NCBI RefSeq assembly: GCF_009389715.1
Contig: NC_052404.1
Span: 2,162,738 to 2,226,737, forward strand
Length of the DNA stretch: 64,000 nt
Reading direction: 5' to 3'
Source of the DNA: Phoenix dactylifera
Taxonomy: Eukaryota; Streptophyta; Magnoliopsida; Arecales; Arecaceae
Shown: one piece after another, positions 23,191-34,884 of the stretch
Layout of the letters: the number at the start of each line of letters is the position of its first letter
How positions within the stretch are numbered: the stretch's first letter is position 1
Position numbers and translations under genes: made by a program
The notes under the pieces: model-generated
What the model was told of the DNA's origin: nothing
The model's database searches: none
What the model saw: only the letters and a program-made list of their open reading frames with translations

Positions 23191-26100
23191 TTTTCTTTCA
23201 AGTATTATCGTTTGTCGTATATTGTGATTTGAATAATTGGTTCGATTCTGAGAAGCAAGATGTGATCAAAGCGATGATTTTTTTTAACCTCCTGTTTTTG
23301 ATGGAATCCTTTTGTTTGGTTGCAGTTGTATCATTGAAGTGTCAAATTGCACTGATCCTTTTACCTGATGGTCCTAATCGGAGCTATCATATACTGGTTT
23401 GATAGAATGATAAATTTCATTTCTTTTGCATGTCGTCACATCACATGTCAAGCATTGTGGCAACATGATATTTCTACCGAGGCTTCTTAGAATCTACTCT
23501 TCCTGCTGCTTATTTGGTTGTTACTTGGATCTCATATGGGATTTCCTGTAATGCTATGATTTTTTTTTAATGAATAGAATTTCTAATCCGTGTTCGTGGA
23601 GTTCATTATGCTAGCTTTTTTATGCAGTAGCTGTTCATGTGGAACCATGAAAATTAATTTATTATTTGTGCTGCTGCAGATTAGCCTGTGCTGCAGATTA
23701 GTTAATTTATTTTCCCCATATATTAGTTTGTACAACATCAGGTGATCTTGCTCAAGGGCATATCTAAGCAAAGGTAGCAACAAACTAAGCATATCTCACT
23801 AAATGAGACAAAATGGGCTCGGGCCGGGCTTGTGATCGGGCTGGGCCAATCGGGCTCGGGCCGGGATCGGGCCGAGTTTCTATAATACTGTTCGGGCCTA
23901 GGCCCGGCCCGGCTCACTTCCAGCCCTAGTTATGTCTAACCATTTAAGCTTCTTTTTCTTGTGTATATTCTGTTTGGTGATTGGTGTCGGTTTTGTTATA
24001 TTCCAGTCTTGCAAGATGTTTGGTGATTGGTGTCGGTTTTGTTATATTCCAGTCTTCCAGCCCGGAGTCATTTTTTTGGTAGTAGTGTTTCACCACGTAG
24101 TGGCCTGTGTGTTACATCTAATACATGTACATATTGTAAATTGATCTATATCTATATAAAACCATATCTGTATACAACTTTATATGATAAAATTTTACGC
24201 ATTTGAAGGTAACCGCCCTACGTACGTATAGTAGAAAGACCCATCGGACCTGTGAAAGTCTCGTTTTTGACTAAACTAAGAAACACGGGCTTTGCTGCGA
24301 CGAGGATGCCTTTTTTAATCAGCCAGCGTCTCGGTGGTGTTTTTTCATTTGCTTATCTTGTTTGGGCTTAAGGCCATAGGTGCTTATCTGTTGCCGCCTT
24401 CTGCTAACTTTTGTCTTCTCAATTGTCTGCCTGTTTGTGATTGGTCTTGAATCTAAGTAGTCCTTGGACTTATGGACTCCGTGGTCGGTATTTGGGTGAG
24501 GCATTCTACATGTGGCATGTTCGATTGTATTAATCAGCTTTTTTTCTGATCCTTGGCGTTATCTTTTTGGAGAGGGCATGCTTTGGACCAAATAGTGGGT
24601 TAGATTGCATCGACAAGCATGCCTTTTTCTCTTGTGGATGCTCTTTTACGGATAAATGTTGGTTAACACCTTGTTATTGTTGCAGCTTTGGACATGGTTT
24701 TTGTTGGATGAAGTTTTTGCTCAAGAGGGCTTTTAACTCTTTTTAAGTGCTGTTGTTACTTTTTGTTGACCTTTGTCCTTCCAATTGATTGTTTGTTAAC
24801 TAGAATACAGACTTACTGACCAAGCTGTGATCAGATTTAGGACGTGTGGGTGTTCCGGAAAGATTAGCTGTATACTGGTGGTTTCTCACCTTTTGGTAGT
24901 CATTTGCACTTGTATTTGTTGATTTCCCCCCACCCCCCTCTCATAGTTTTAGACTTCTGCTAGTACTTGCATTGGTGGAACGTGATCAGATTTTTTCTTT
25001 TCTTTTTATTCAAAATAACTTGTTAATTTTGTGAATCTGTGCTGTGAATCATGACCAGCAATTATATCAGCCATCATGGGTTGATAATCTTAGGTGGATG
25101 GAATATCTCATGCAGTAGCTCTTGATGGTGTATCAACTATCACCTATTTTTCCATTAGACAAGATTTTGTATGAGCGAAGAGCGTTTATTGTTACTCATG
25201 TTACCATTGGTGTCTTTCATGGGGTTTACTTCTCATTATTTTAACCTAAAATGTGTTTGGGTGTATGAAATGAAGTTATTTCATCTTCTTCGAATTCATA
25301 TTCCTGACTTTTTAATATGGGGTGCTTGGTTGTGATGAAATTTCAAAAAGGTTCTAAAATCTTGAATTGTAAATTTTTATTTGAAATAGAATATTAAAAA
25401 TTGATGTTTTTTATTCTCATCTTCAAGCTCATCCATTTTCAGCTTTTTCTTGTTAACTACAAAACATCTGTTAATAGGCTTTTAGCTTTTAGAATACAAA
25501 ATTTCAAATTGATGAAAAACTAGAGTTGAAATAGAAAATCTCTAAATGTGGGCTTGATGTTCTCTTTCACCATTTGCTGGTTCTTGCTGTCTCAATGGGG
25601 TCAGACTTGGAACATGAAATATGCGGGGAGGCTTAAGACCATTGTTGGCAGATGTATAGAGGGTGTTTCTTGCATTTTTCTCAATTTCTTTTTTCTTCCT
25701 AGTTTTCACTGGTTGTGGTAGATGCTGATTGTCATTTTTATTGCTGTTGCAGTTTTTGGAAGGCCTGCATTATTGGAGACACTTCATCTTGAGTGGCATT
25801 GAATGGTTTCTAGCTTCTTTTTAGGAAAAAAAAATTTAGTAACTTTGGTTGAATGGCTATCATCATGTTGGTGATCCTTTTCCTGTCAACTGGTTTATGT
25901 GTCAGTCAGTTCTCACGTAGTGGTTGACGATATTTGGAGGATATGATCTTTATGTGGGGTGGGGGTGGGAGGGCTTGTGCTTTGTTTTTTGTCAATTATA
26001 GCATCATTTTCCCCCCTTTCTGCTGTTCTATCTTAGTTCTCTTTTAACTCATAACTTTTGAATAACGCGTGCTGTCTTCATATACCTTTGTCTTCCCACG

Positions 26101-26759
26101 CCTGTTTGTTAATTGGTGTTCGGAATTAAAGGCCATGGATTATTGATGTTCAAAGGTGATCATTTGTGTAATGGGGGTTTTACGCCTTTGATAGTGATAC
26201 TGATGTGCCATTTTATTCATACTCTTAATGAGGTAGATGTCAATTGTTACTCATTGTTCTTGCAGTTGCTCAAGGGCTATATTGTTTGAGACAATTGATA
26301 AACCTGGGGTACCATCAGTTGAGTAGACAATTGATGGTTTTTTTTCTTCTTCTCTTGTCGTTGTGTCAATGAGCACTTTTTTATGAATATCTTGTTTAGG
26401 ATATATGTTTGTCACCACCCGTATGATTATTTTAGTACAGCAACAGGGTTACTTGGAGGCCCTTTTTCAAGGGGGATCTAGTATTCTTTTTATCTCGTAT
26501 ATGTATGGTCATTACCATTTGCTTGGGACAGTATTTGCATAGAAGAGGTTTCAACTGTGTGTTTTTTTATGTCCTATTGTCACCTTTTGCTGACTATTTG
26601 TCTTCTCAGTTTTCCGCCTGTTTGTGATCGTACTTGAAACCTATGTTGTCATTGGACTTGTGGTGGTAAGTTGTCAATATTTTGGGAGAAATGTTTTGTA
26701 TATACTATTATTGATCATATTAATAGTTGTTTTTTTTTCTATTCTTATTGATCTGGATA

Positions 26760-28600
26760 TTTGTTTATCATCCCCCATCTGGATGGCTTAATCTTTTTTG
26801 AACAGGGAGTATTTCACTTGATTGTGATTTCTCACTTGGAGGTTCTCTCATGCAAGGTCCGCATGGACGCGGAAAAAAACTACGCTTCCGCTCGCGGACA
26901 CGAAAAAAAAAAACAACGCGTCCACGCACGGACACATTAAATGCCACAGAGTGGGTATTAAATGGCCTCTGCGGGCTGCCCCGCGCGGGGAATCGCGCGT
27001 AGGCGCAAGCTGGGCGCGCGATTCTTTGCTGGCGCGGACGCGAAAAAAGAAACACGGATGCGTTAAATGCCATAAATGCCACTCTGTGGCGTTAAATGGC
27101 CCACGCAGGCTGCCAGCCCACGTGGGTGCGTTGCCCCGCGCGGGGAACACCGGTACACAGTGGAAAATGGCCGGTTCCGGCCTCTATAGGGCCGGAAACG
27201 TTTTTCACCGCCGAACCATACCGGTTGGAGCCGGTATCGGTACGGTACGCGCTGAACCGGTTCGAGCCGGTTCAACAGACCTTGCTCTCACGGATAAATG
27301 TTGATTAACACCTTGTTACCGTTGCAGCTTTGATGAGATTTTTGTTGGATAAATTTTTTGCTCGTGGGGGTTTAAGAATGTTCTTTTCAATTTGGTTCTT
27401 CTAAACTCGTTATTTTTAAATACTGTTGCTTCCTTTTGCTGGTCTTTCTAATTGTTTGTTTGTTGACCAGAACATCAGACCTAAGTACCAAGATGTGATC
27501 AGATTAAGGACGTGTCAATGTTCCGGAAAGATTATTTGTATATTGGTGGTTTCTCACCATTGATAGTGATTAACTTATACTTTGTTGGTTCCCATTCCCT
27601 GCTCAGAGTCTTGATAATGAGGATACATGATGGTAATAATTATGGTTGTCCTTACAGTTCTGCTAGGACTTGCATTGGTGGGCTGTGATGAGGGTTTTGT
27701 TTTCTTTTATTTATAATAACTTGCTAACTTCATGGATCCTTGTTCTGTCAGATTATCTGCTGTTAATCATGACCAGTGATCAGACCTGTTATTATGGGCT
27801 GATGTTCTTAGATGGATAGAATATCTTGTGAAGGGGGTGTGAGCACTTGATAGTGCCTCAACTATCACCTATTTTTCCATTAGATGTGACTTTATGTTAA
27901 TGTGGTTACTCGTGTTGCCATGGGTTTACTTTTCATTCATTGGAGTTTTGTGAATTCATATTAACATAAAATGTGTTTGGGTGTACTAAAAATCTTGTTA
28001 TTTCACGTTGTTTGAAATATTTTCATGACTTTTGTCTGGGGTGCTTGATTGTGTGATGAAATTTCAAAAAAGTTCTAGTCAAATTGAATTTTAAAAATTG
28101 ATATTTTGTCTATTTTCATATTGGAATTTTTCCATTTTCATCTATTTTCTTGTTAACTATAAAACTTCCCTTAATGGGATTTATTTAGAATCCAAATGTG
28201 GCCTTGGTGGTCTCTGTCACCGTTTGCTGATTCTTGCTTTCTTGATTTCTTTTTTTCTTCGTAGTTTTCACTTGTCGTGGTAGATGCTAATTGTCATTTC
28301 TATTGCTGTTGTTGTTTTTCAGATGTTTGCATTAGTTGTGTGTTGTGTTGAATGGTGGTCTAGCTTTTTTATTTTTTAGAGAAAAAACTTTTGGTAGATT
28401 TGGTTGGAGGAATGCTGTCATTGTTTTGGTGATCCTTTCCTGTCAGCTGGTTTTTGTGTCAGTCAGGTCTTACACGATGTGTTGGTGACATTTGGAGGGT
28501 ATGATCTTTAATTCAAGGTTCTAACTTGGTTCTGTTTTAACTCAACACTTCTAAATAATGCCTGTTGTCTCCATATAGCTTTGGCCCGGTTGTTAATCAG
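26760..28600 (+). repeat. Long direct repeat, partner of 16,085-17,560
   Basis: Same order and high similarity as the partner block, interrupted only by the MITE at 26,853-27,284. Smaller differences include loss of a segment near 28,080. Confidence 0.85.
26853..27284. mobile_element. hAT-type MITE, 432 bp, nested in the repeat array
   Basis: The ends are CAAGGTCCG and, on the other strand, CAAGGTCTG. They are flanked by 8-bp direct repeats CTCTCATG (26,845-26,852) and CTCTCACG (27,285-27,292). The repeat partner at about 16,166 keeps the site without an insertion (CTCTCATGGATAAATG), so the borders are certain. The interior is GC-rich with CGCGGACGCG-type segments near the left and ACCGG/CCGGT modules near the right. 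Frames in it are shared on both strands and are not genes. Confidence 0.93.
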
Positions 28601-28641
28601 TGATCGGAATTAAAGACCATGGATTATCGTTGTTTGAAAGA

Positions 28642-29250
28642 GATGATTTGTATAGAGGGGGTTTGTAAAGCCTTTGATAGTGATTCTGATATATTAAGCG
28701 CCATTGTATTCGTACTCTTGATGAGGTAGATGTCAATTATTACTTCTTGTTGCAGTTACTCAAGGGCTACATTGGCTGGGATAATCGTTAAGGCATGGTA
28801 CCATGATTTCTGTAAAGGCCTTATTCTTTGAGTTATGGTTTTTCTGCATTTGATAGCGATTCTAATTGTATTAATCGGCATTTTTTTGTCTGAACATTTT
28901 GTTTAGGATGGATGTTTGTTGCTTTCTGTATTATTATTGCACTGTTGCAGCCAAGTTTCTTGGAGGTTCTTGGAGGCACTTCTTCGTTGGGGATCTGAGG
29001 TTATTTTTATCTCTTCTTTTCCATATGTTTGGTTTTCTCCATTTGCTGACTTTTATCGTCTCAATTGTGTCATTTAGGATCAGATTTAAAACTAAAATGT
29101 CATCAGAATTAAGGTGATAGATTGCCATTGTTTGGGAGGGATGATTTGTAGAGAGGCGGTCGCTCACCTTTGGTGGTATTATTGATCGTATTGATAATCT
29201 TTTTCCCCTTTAGCCTTGCTAGTCAGAATGGATGTTAATCATCATTCCTG
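28642..29250 (+). repeat. Long direct repeat, copy E
   Basis: Matches copies A and C through the 42-nt mini-exon-like unit (28,756-28,797), the CCAAGTTTCTTGGAGGTTCT segment and AGAATGGATGTTAATCATCA. It then diverges at a run of C near 29,260. Confidence 0.85.
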
Positions 29251-29804
29251 CACTGCCCCCCCTTCATTGTAAATTTTGTATTCTCATATTAGTCTGTTAA
29301 TCAGTGATATGTTCTGGGGTTTGGAGTTTGGTGGACATGATATTTATGAATCTTAGACATGTATGCATTTTGTTAATCAATGAGTCGACCTATTATTCTA
29401 CATTGATGAAAGTTTAGATGGCATGCTCTTTATAACGGGTGTAATTGTGAGTTTGATCGTGATTTAGATTGTGTTTATGAGCTCTTTTTCTTGGTGACAT
29501 TCTATTCAAAGCAAGTGTTGATTATAAATCATTATTGCAGTCTTGTGGGTTCGAAGACCGAATATGTGATTGGAGAAGGTTATAAGTTGCTGAATTTTAG
29601 GAGTTGTGTTGAAGAGGGGTTCTCTAAGTTTTACTAGGATGTCAATTATCACTTTCTATTACCATTGCGGTTTTGTTTGATGGTGTTCTTGATTGTTTTT
29701 TTTTTTAAAAGTAACTTACTGATTTTGTGCATGTTTGTCATTTTGAGACTGTTCTTTTCATATGATCTATGGGTTAATTGGTGACAAGATTTGGCATCTC
29801 AGAC

Positions 29805-30033
29805 CAAGGTTGGAGGAATCGGTCTTGACCCTGTACCGGTTTTCCTGCGGGATGGCTCGGTACGTGCTTGACACAAGGGAATAGACGGGGGAGGAAGAAC
29901 GAGAGAGGAAAAGAGAGAGAGTGGGGAGGGAGGGAACACATCCCATTTTCGGAGCCGGAACTGTACCCGTGAACCACCGGTACGGTTTGAAATGGGCAGA
30001 ACTGGCCGGTTTGGGTCGGTTTTGCCGACGTTC
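29805..30033. mobile_element. hAT-type MITE, 229 bp
   Basis: The left end is CAAGGTTGG and the right end, on the other strand, is GAACGTCGG, a partial match. Perfect 8-bp direct repeats TCTCAGAC flank it (29,797-29,804 and 30,034-30,041). The interior has ACCGGT-type modules and a GA-rich centre, as in the element at 40,109-40,478. Confidence 0.85.
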
Positions 30034-30041
30034 TCTCAGAC

Positions 30042-31200
30042 TGATGGTGGTTGGAGGACATGATATCTATCGAGGAGGTATCGAGCTCCAATTAGGGATT
30101 TAGATTTTGCCAACTTGCATATCTTTTTTCCCTGGTAGACATTCTATTAGGAACATGGTGTTGATTTAGTGCTGTTACTCTTGCATGTCATGCAAGAAGT
30201 TTCGTTGAATACACTTCTTGTTTAGGGGGTTTTTGATTCTTTCTTTCTTGGTTCTTTTTAACTTGCATTTCTTTTTAAGTATTGTCATCATTGCTGATCT
30301 TTGTATTCTCGATCTTTCTTGAATCAGTGATCTGACTTTTAGTGTCCAAATATGTGGTTAAATTGAAAATTATTTGGGATGCCAGGTTTCGGGAGACTTG
30401 AGTTGCTGATGCTGTTGCAATTTTGCAAGGTTTTGCATTGACGGGAACTGTTTATATCCAATGGTATTACATGTTTATTCTTAATAAATTATATTGATTT
30501 TATGGATGTTGTTGTCCACTTCACTGGTTTGATTTTGTGGATGTTGTTGTTTATTCTTAATAAATTTTGTTTTTTTCAAAGGAAAGAAGTAATAAGACAT
30601 ATATTTGTTTTCTTGAGGGTTTATGCTCATAATCATTATTAATGAATTTGTTTTTGAGGCGAAGACTGGAGTTGACTAGATGTCTGTGAGAATGTTCCTT
30701 GTTATGCATTCTTCCTAGTTTATGTTCGGGCACATGGATGGGAGGCCAGTCTGTTAGGTCATATTGTCTATTGTGCTTCCCTGTGAAAATTCTTTTGTTG
30801 AAAGGTCTTGCGTCTTGCTTGGAGTGTTTTAAGCCTTCGTATGATCTGAATATAATTTGTGGCCTATGCTCATAGTCTGTTAGGTCATGTTATCTACTGT
30901 ACGTCCCTGCTATTATTCTTCTGTTGAAAGGTCTTGCATCTTGCTTGGAGTGTTTTAAGTCTTCGTATGATTGGAATATAATTTGTGGCCTAATGGTATT
31001 GATTTTTGTCATGTAGACAATTGCTGATTATGGTACTGCTTGAGTTGGTTTTTCACACCGGAAACTGAAATGGTGGCCATTGTTGGTTGGAGGATTTCAT
31101 TTCAATAACAATGTTGCTTATCGTGTTGTCATGGAGTGTTGATGCTTTTCTCTCAATGGGATGTTTTACTTGCATACCATGGCTTGATTTTTTGTTATTG
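30042..31200. other. Last part of the repeat-built locus
   Basis: Less clearly repetitive than the DNA before it. One local pair is visible: the TGAAAGGTCTTGC, CTTGGAGTGTTTTAAG and TCGTATGA segments near 30,800 recur near 30,930. AATAAATT occurs near 30,485 and 30,560. No protein-coding exon recognised. Confidence 0.6.
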
Positions 31201-31218
31201 TTGTTTGTTGGTTGCAGT

Positions 31219-31281
31219 TTAACACTGCCAATGCCGGTCCCAAGCCCGGATGAGAAAAGTGGAGGGAGCTGTTATTGTTAA
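31219..31281 (+). other. Candidate terminal exon of the 9.5-31.3 kb locus
   Basis: A good acceptor (TTGTTGGTTGCAG) is followed by about 60 bases with balanced composition, open in one frame to a TAA at 31,279 (…SPDEKSGGSCYC). A Cys-x-Cys end recalls prenylated small GTPases. No GTPase exon is present upstream in the window, so I treat this as an unassigned last exon. Confidence 0.3.
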
Positions 31282-31289
31282 ATGTAGTT

Positions 31290-32540
31290 TCTTTCACTGA
31301 GCAAATTTGAGCAGCCCGTCTAATTCAGTTAGCCAAGGACTTGATCAAATCCTGACGGGCTGACGGGATGTCCTGTAGGACACCAGGATGGGGCGGGGTG
31401 CGTCCCATTTCAAGCAGCTGACCACCGCCTAAAGGGTTGCCCTCCAACCTCCATTTTTTTCTGAGTATTTATTCATTTAGCTGGTTGATGAGGGTTTTTT
31501 TCCCTCTCAATGATAAAAGAAATTAGATTTAAATGCTGATGAATCCGAGAAAGTTTCAATTGGTTTGTGATTGGAGAGATGTATGAATTAAATAATGAAA
31601 ATAGAAAAAGTAGAGAGCTGAAGAGAGGTTAGTGGATTGAAAAATAAATTGACCCTAAAGAAGGAACTCGATGCAAGTTTAAAAGTACAGTTTTTTTTAT
31701 AGGATGGTCCGCGCAGCAGACAAATCGGAGCCAAAATTATCCAGAGAGATGATGTCAAATCTACCATTTTCCACTTGTTTGTTGCATGCTTCTTTTGTTG
31801 CATTTTTGGTGCTCTGTATGTTGCAATGCAAATTCAACTCTCTTTTGATCTGTGTGCCGTCTTAAAAGATATCTTCATTTTATATAGAATATGTCTTAGT
31901 TGCAATAATAGTCACTTGAAGGAGAGCTATCCATTACACACAACTTCAAAATGTCGAAGATGTGATTTGACTTTTCCATTTTATCCATTTGAAAGGGATC
32001 CTATATATATATTACTTGTCTTGGTATGATGCTAATTCGGACTGTGGAGGATGTTTGCTAATTTAATGCTGCTGAGTTGTTTTCATTATTTTTAGAAAAA
32101 TGAAGCAAGAAATCTGTCTTTTACCATCATCATTGTTGATGTTACCTTAATTGCTATTGGTCATTGCTACTGTCATCTCTTTTATAATCATTATCACTAC
32201 TGCTAATATGCTGCTTTGACTTCTGCCATCTTTGTTGGAGTCGTTGCTTTGTTATCGTCCATACTATGACCACACTATTGCGGTGCACTTTGGTGCTTCA
32301 ATCACCATTATCTGCTACCGCTGTGGTGCTATGTCACTAGATCTAAAAACAAAAGAATGAAGCACCTTGAGTGTTCTAAATATTTTTTTTGGTTATTTAT
32401 TACGAAGGATGGGATGACGGTAAGCTTTCTGGAGTATCTATGGTCTTTCAATCAAAATTTATTTTGTTTCATAATGGTTTTTTTTTTTTCAATTTTTAAC
32501 CAAGAGAGGCAAAATCCTGTGTGAATTTGCAGGTATCTCA
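31290..32540. other. Intergenic DNA
   Basis: Ordinary AT-rich sequence. Nothing recognised; frames present are short and without family features. Confidence 0.6.
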
Positions 32541-32544
32541 CTCA

Positions 32545-33115
32545 AATGAACTGATTGCCGTATGTTTTTTGCTGTCTGGTATAGATGGAAGAACCACAAT
32601 GCTTTGGTATTTCAAAATACGACTATATCCATTAATAATATCATAGGTTCTCAATATCGTTTTGACATTGTGCAGGTTCAGCATGCTCGTTATATTGAAT
32701 CACCCACCCATCAATTGGATGTAATAGTGATGGGTCATACTGCCCGGATGATGACAAGGCCGGTGCTAACTTCGTATTTAGAGGAGCTGACGATTTTGTA
32801 TGCTGGCGGTCGTGCATTGCCTGCCATCCGTCCCTTGCTGGCTGAGGCTTGGGCCCTCTGTGAAGCGCTCAGTGGCATTCTGCTGGGGCTTCAATGCCTA
32901 ATTGTTCCAAGTGATTCTTAGCCTTGTGGACATTCTGACCTAGCCGGAGCATACCCTGGGACAATTAGGCCTTTAGTTCTTTTTCAGAAATTTCAAAGTT
33001 TCAGCATGCTTATCGGAGCCGAATGCATTAGCTGATTTTTTAGCAAAACTTGGATGGCAATGGCGTCGGGTTGTAGACTGGACTTTATCCAGTCCACCTT
33101 GCTGATTTGATGCGT
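32545..33115 (+). pseudogene. LINE 3' remnant: RNase H-like domain
   Basis: Translated pieces in shifting frames are AVWYRWKNHNALVF near 32,570, a DDDKAGANFVFRGAD segment near 32,750, and NALADFLAKLGWQWRR near 33,020. The last is the usual end of the RNase H domain in plant non-LTR retrotransposons of the L1 type. Frame changes and stops show it is dead. No reverse transcriptase part remains here. Confidence 0.75.
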
Positions 33116-33129
33116 TATTTAGGCAGTGG

Positions 33130-34870
33130 GTTCGCTATTTTGGTATTGGATCTCGTACCGGTGCTATATTAGCATAGTATCCGTACCATTTGGTATGGTA
33201 TGTTCTTTACCATTTGGTTTAGGCTGGTATGGCATATTATATTGATGGACGTGGATTGTTTTGGGGGATGATCAACATGGATTGTTTAGCAAACAATCTA
33301 AGGCAGAAGAAATAAATGTCTTAATCTATTTAGACTTGCAGGCAAAAGGCTATTTGATGAATGGTTGCTCTGTCCGCATGTGGTACTCAGCCTGATTCAA
33401 ATGTAATCGTATAATATGGCAGATGAAGGACAGGTTCAACGTCAGTCACCTACCATGCTGGGTCTGCTATTAACTGACAGCAGTCTGGTGTTATGCTTTA
33501 TTATCTTCATAGGAGTTATTTTATGCCAGGGTCTTGATATGCAATTCGGAGCCATGGGATGCTATCGTGTTCTACATAAGTATATCTATATTAATTTCTA
33601 CAAAAGTAAAAGAATTGATTATATGTTTATGGAAATAATTGGCTGTTAAATATCAGTACCTATTTAAAGCAAGTTGACATAAGCACAATTAAGTAACTAG
33701 TGGTTGAGAGACTTTACGCTGTACCAGGGTTCAGCAATTCAAATCCTAGCTTCAGCATGAATGCAATATTTTAAGAAATCCTGTAACCCGGTTTTCAGTC
33801 CGGAGATTCGGTCCGATTATTTGAGAACTCTTCTCATAAAGGTGATGAGAACTCAGAAGTTGACATGGTCTCTAATTTCTAAGAACTTTTCCCATAAAGA
33901 TGACGTGGACTGGAGGAACTGGTCAATCCTATAAGTCTCATCGTCTCACCTCTTGCTTGAAAGAATTTAAAGAATTGGCAAATCTTCTCTCATATGGAAG
34001 GTCATCTGGATCATAAAAGACGCTAATTTGGAGGCGTAACTCCTTGTCAACGACTATTTTTGCAAATTCCTCAACCTTGACTTGGCTCAAGTACATTCGG
34101 ATTCGTTTTTTTTTTTTTTCACATAACTGGCCTCACAAGCATATTCGCATGGGGGAAAGGTTTGGGTATATGTATTCTGTTGCCATTGTTTACCACCTTA
34201 TACTACAACGCCCTTTCTTGCTGCTGTATGGAACATAATGAAAATTCCCTGCAACATCAGTCCGCATGGTTAGAGGATTACGGTCCGGTTCTATTGCAAG
34301 CAATGCTATTTCTCTTGGGTCCTTGCTTCCATTGCTTTTACTTGGACCCTTGTGGTCAGAGGGGTGATGTGTATCTGGTCCGCTTGTTGCATCGAACTAT
34401 GTTATTTTTCCTTTCTTGTTTATTTGATAAAAAGAGAAAAGATTATCGACCCCACCCAATTTATTGAAATAATAAATTTAAAGTAGTGCAAGGAAGACTA
34501 AGCTCCAACCCTTGTGATTTTAGCAACTAAAGTAGTTGGCTCTTATATTTTTTCACTTAGAATTGATATCTTACATTACATTATTAAATACTTAGAATAA
34601 ATTAAAATAATAATTCAAACCAAAGGCTTCATATTATTATTAAGTTTATTAGAACTAAATTTGAGGAATAACAATTTAATTGCATTTACAAGCTTTATTT
34701 ACTACGATATCTTGAAACATGGAGTTGCTAAGATCTAGTCTCTATGATGTGGAATATGCGGTGGCATTTTAATCTTCTCTGATCTGGTCATACTTAAATT
34801 GTATACCGAGGGTGGCCCTGTTTCTTTGGAAGGCGACCTAGGGTAGATTGCTGACGAGATTGGTGTTGTG
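33130..34870. other. Intergenic DNA with small repeat fragments
   Basis: From 33,140 to 33,240 there are GGTAC/GGTATGG segments like those in the hAT MITEs of this window, without clear ends. Near 33,700-33,770 a CAATTCAAATCC string resembles a polymerase III B box, as in tRNA-derived SINEs, but no A box or tail confirms it. Poly-T runs occur at about 34,110. Nothing else recognised. Confidence 0.4.
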
Positions 34871-34871
34871 T

Positions 34872-34883
34872 GGGGGGGGGGGG
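34872..34883 (+). repeat. Poly-G run
   Basis: Twelve consecutive G at the left edge of the LINE remnant. The length may be uncertain in assembly. Confidence 0.9.
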
Positions 34884-34884
34884 A

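Larger units (their letters stand above)
18814..23928 (+). mobile_element. hAT-superfamily DNA transposon, structurally complete, 5.1 kb
   Basis: The ends are inverted repeats starting TAGGGCTGGAAGTGGGC and, on the other strand, TAGGGCTGGAAGTGAGC. Both continue into GGGCC-rich sequence. Perfect 8-bp target duplications GTTATGTC flank it at 18,806-18,813 and 23,929-23,936, the length expected for hAT. Related uninterrupted sites (ATATGTCTAAC, GTATGTCTAACC) exist elsewhere in the host repeat, for example at about 13,345 and 15,092, which supports insertion into a pre-existing repeat unit. It carries one transposase-like coding region, now broken. Confidence 0.95.
9490..31285 (+). other. Repeat-built, apparently non-coding locus with reiterated splice-like modules
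   Basis: Across about 21.8 kb I see no conserved protein outside inserted transposons. The DNA is T-rich on the plus strand and made of diverged direct repeats. A recurring unit has a GATGATTTGTATAGAGG block, a CCTTTGATAGTGATT block, then a branch-point-like TTAATCATCA followed by a pyrimidine stretch and TGCTGTTGCAG or a variant. At least 20 such 3'-splice-site-like modules occur, for example at about 9990, 10190, 10713, 12795, 14334, 14655, 16208, 17277, 17730, 17925, 18410, 24683, 25750, 26264, 27324, 28755, 28948 and 29540. The last, at 31,218, precedes a short open segment. This looks like a non-coding host transcript with repeated exon-intron units; transcription is inferred only. Confidence 0.5.

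Noticed and set aside
26768..27308. Long frames across the MITE at 26,853
   Set aside because: Overlapping on both strands and crossing the transposon borders; a product of GC-rich palindromic modules.
31219..31281. Rab-like prenylated C-terminus
   Set aside because: Only the last few residues fit. No G1-G5 GTPase motifs exist upstream in the window.
9490..31285. Satellite or centromeric array
   Set aside because: Units differ in length, divergence is uneven, copies are locally nested, and each holds the same splice-like module, unlike a homogeneous satellite.
33700..33770. tRNA gene or tRNA-derived SINE
   Set aside because: Only a B-box-like CAATTCAAATCC was found; no A box at the right spacing and no cloverleaf.
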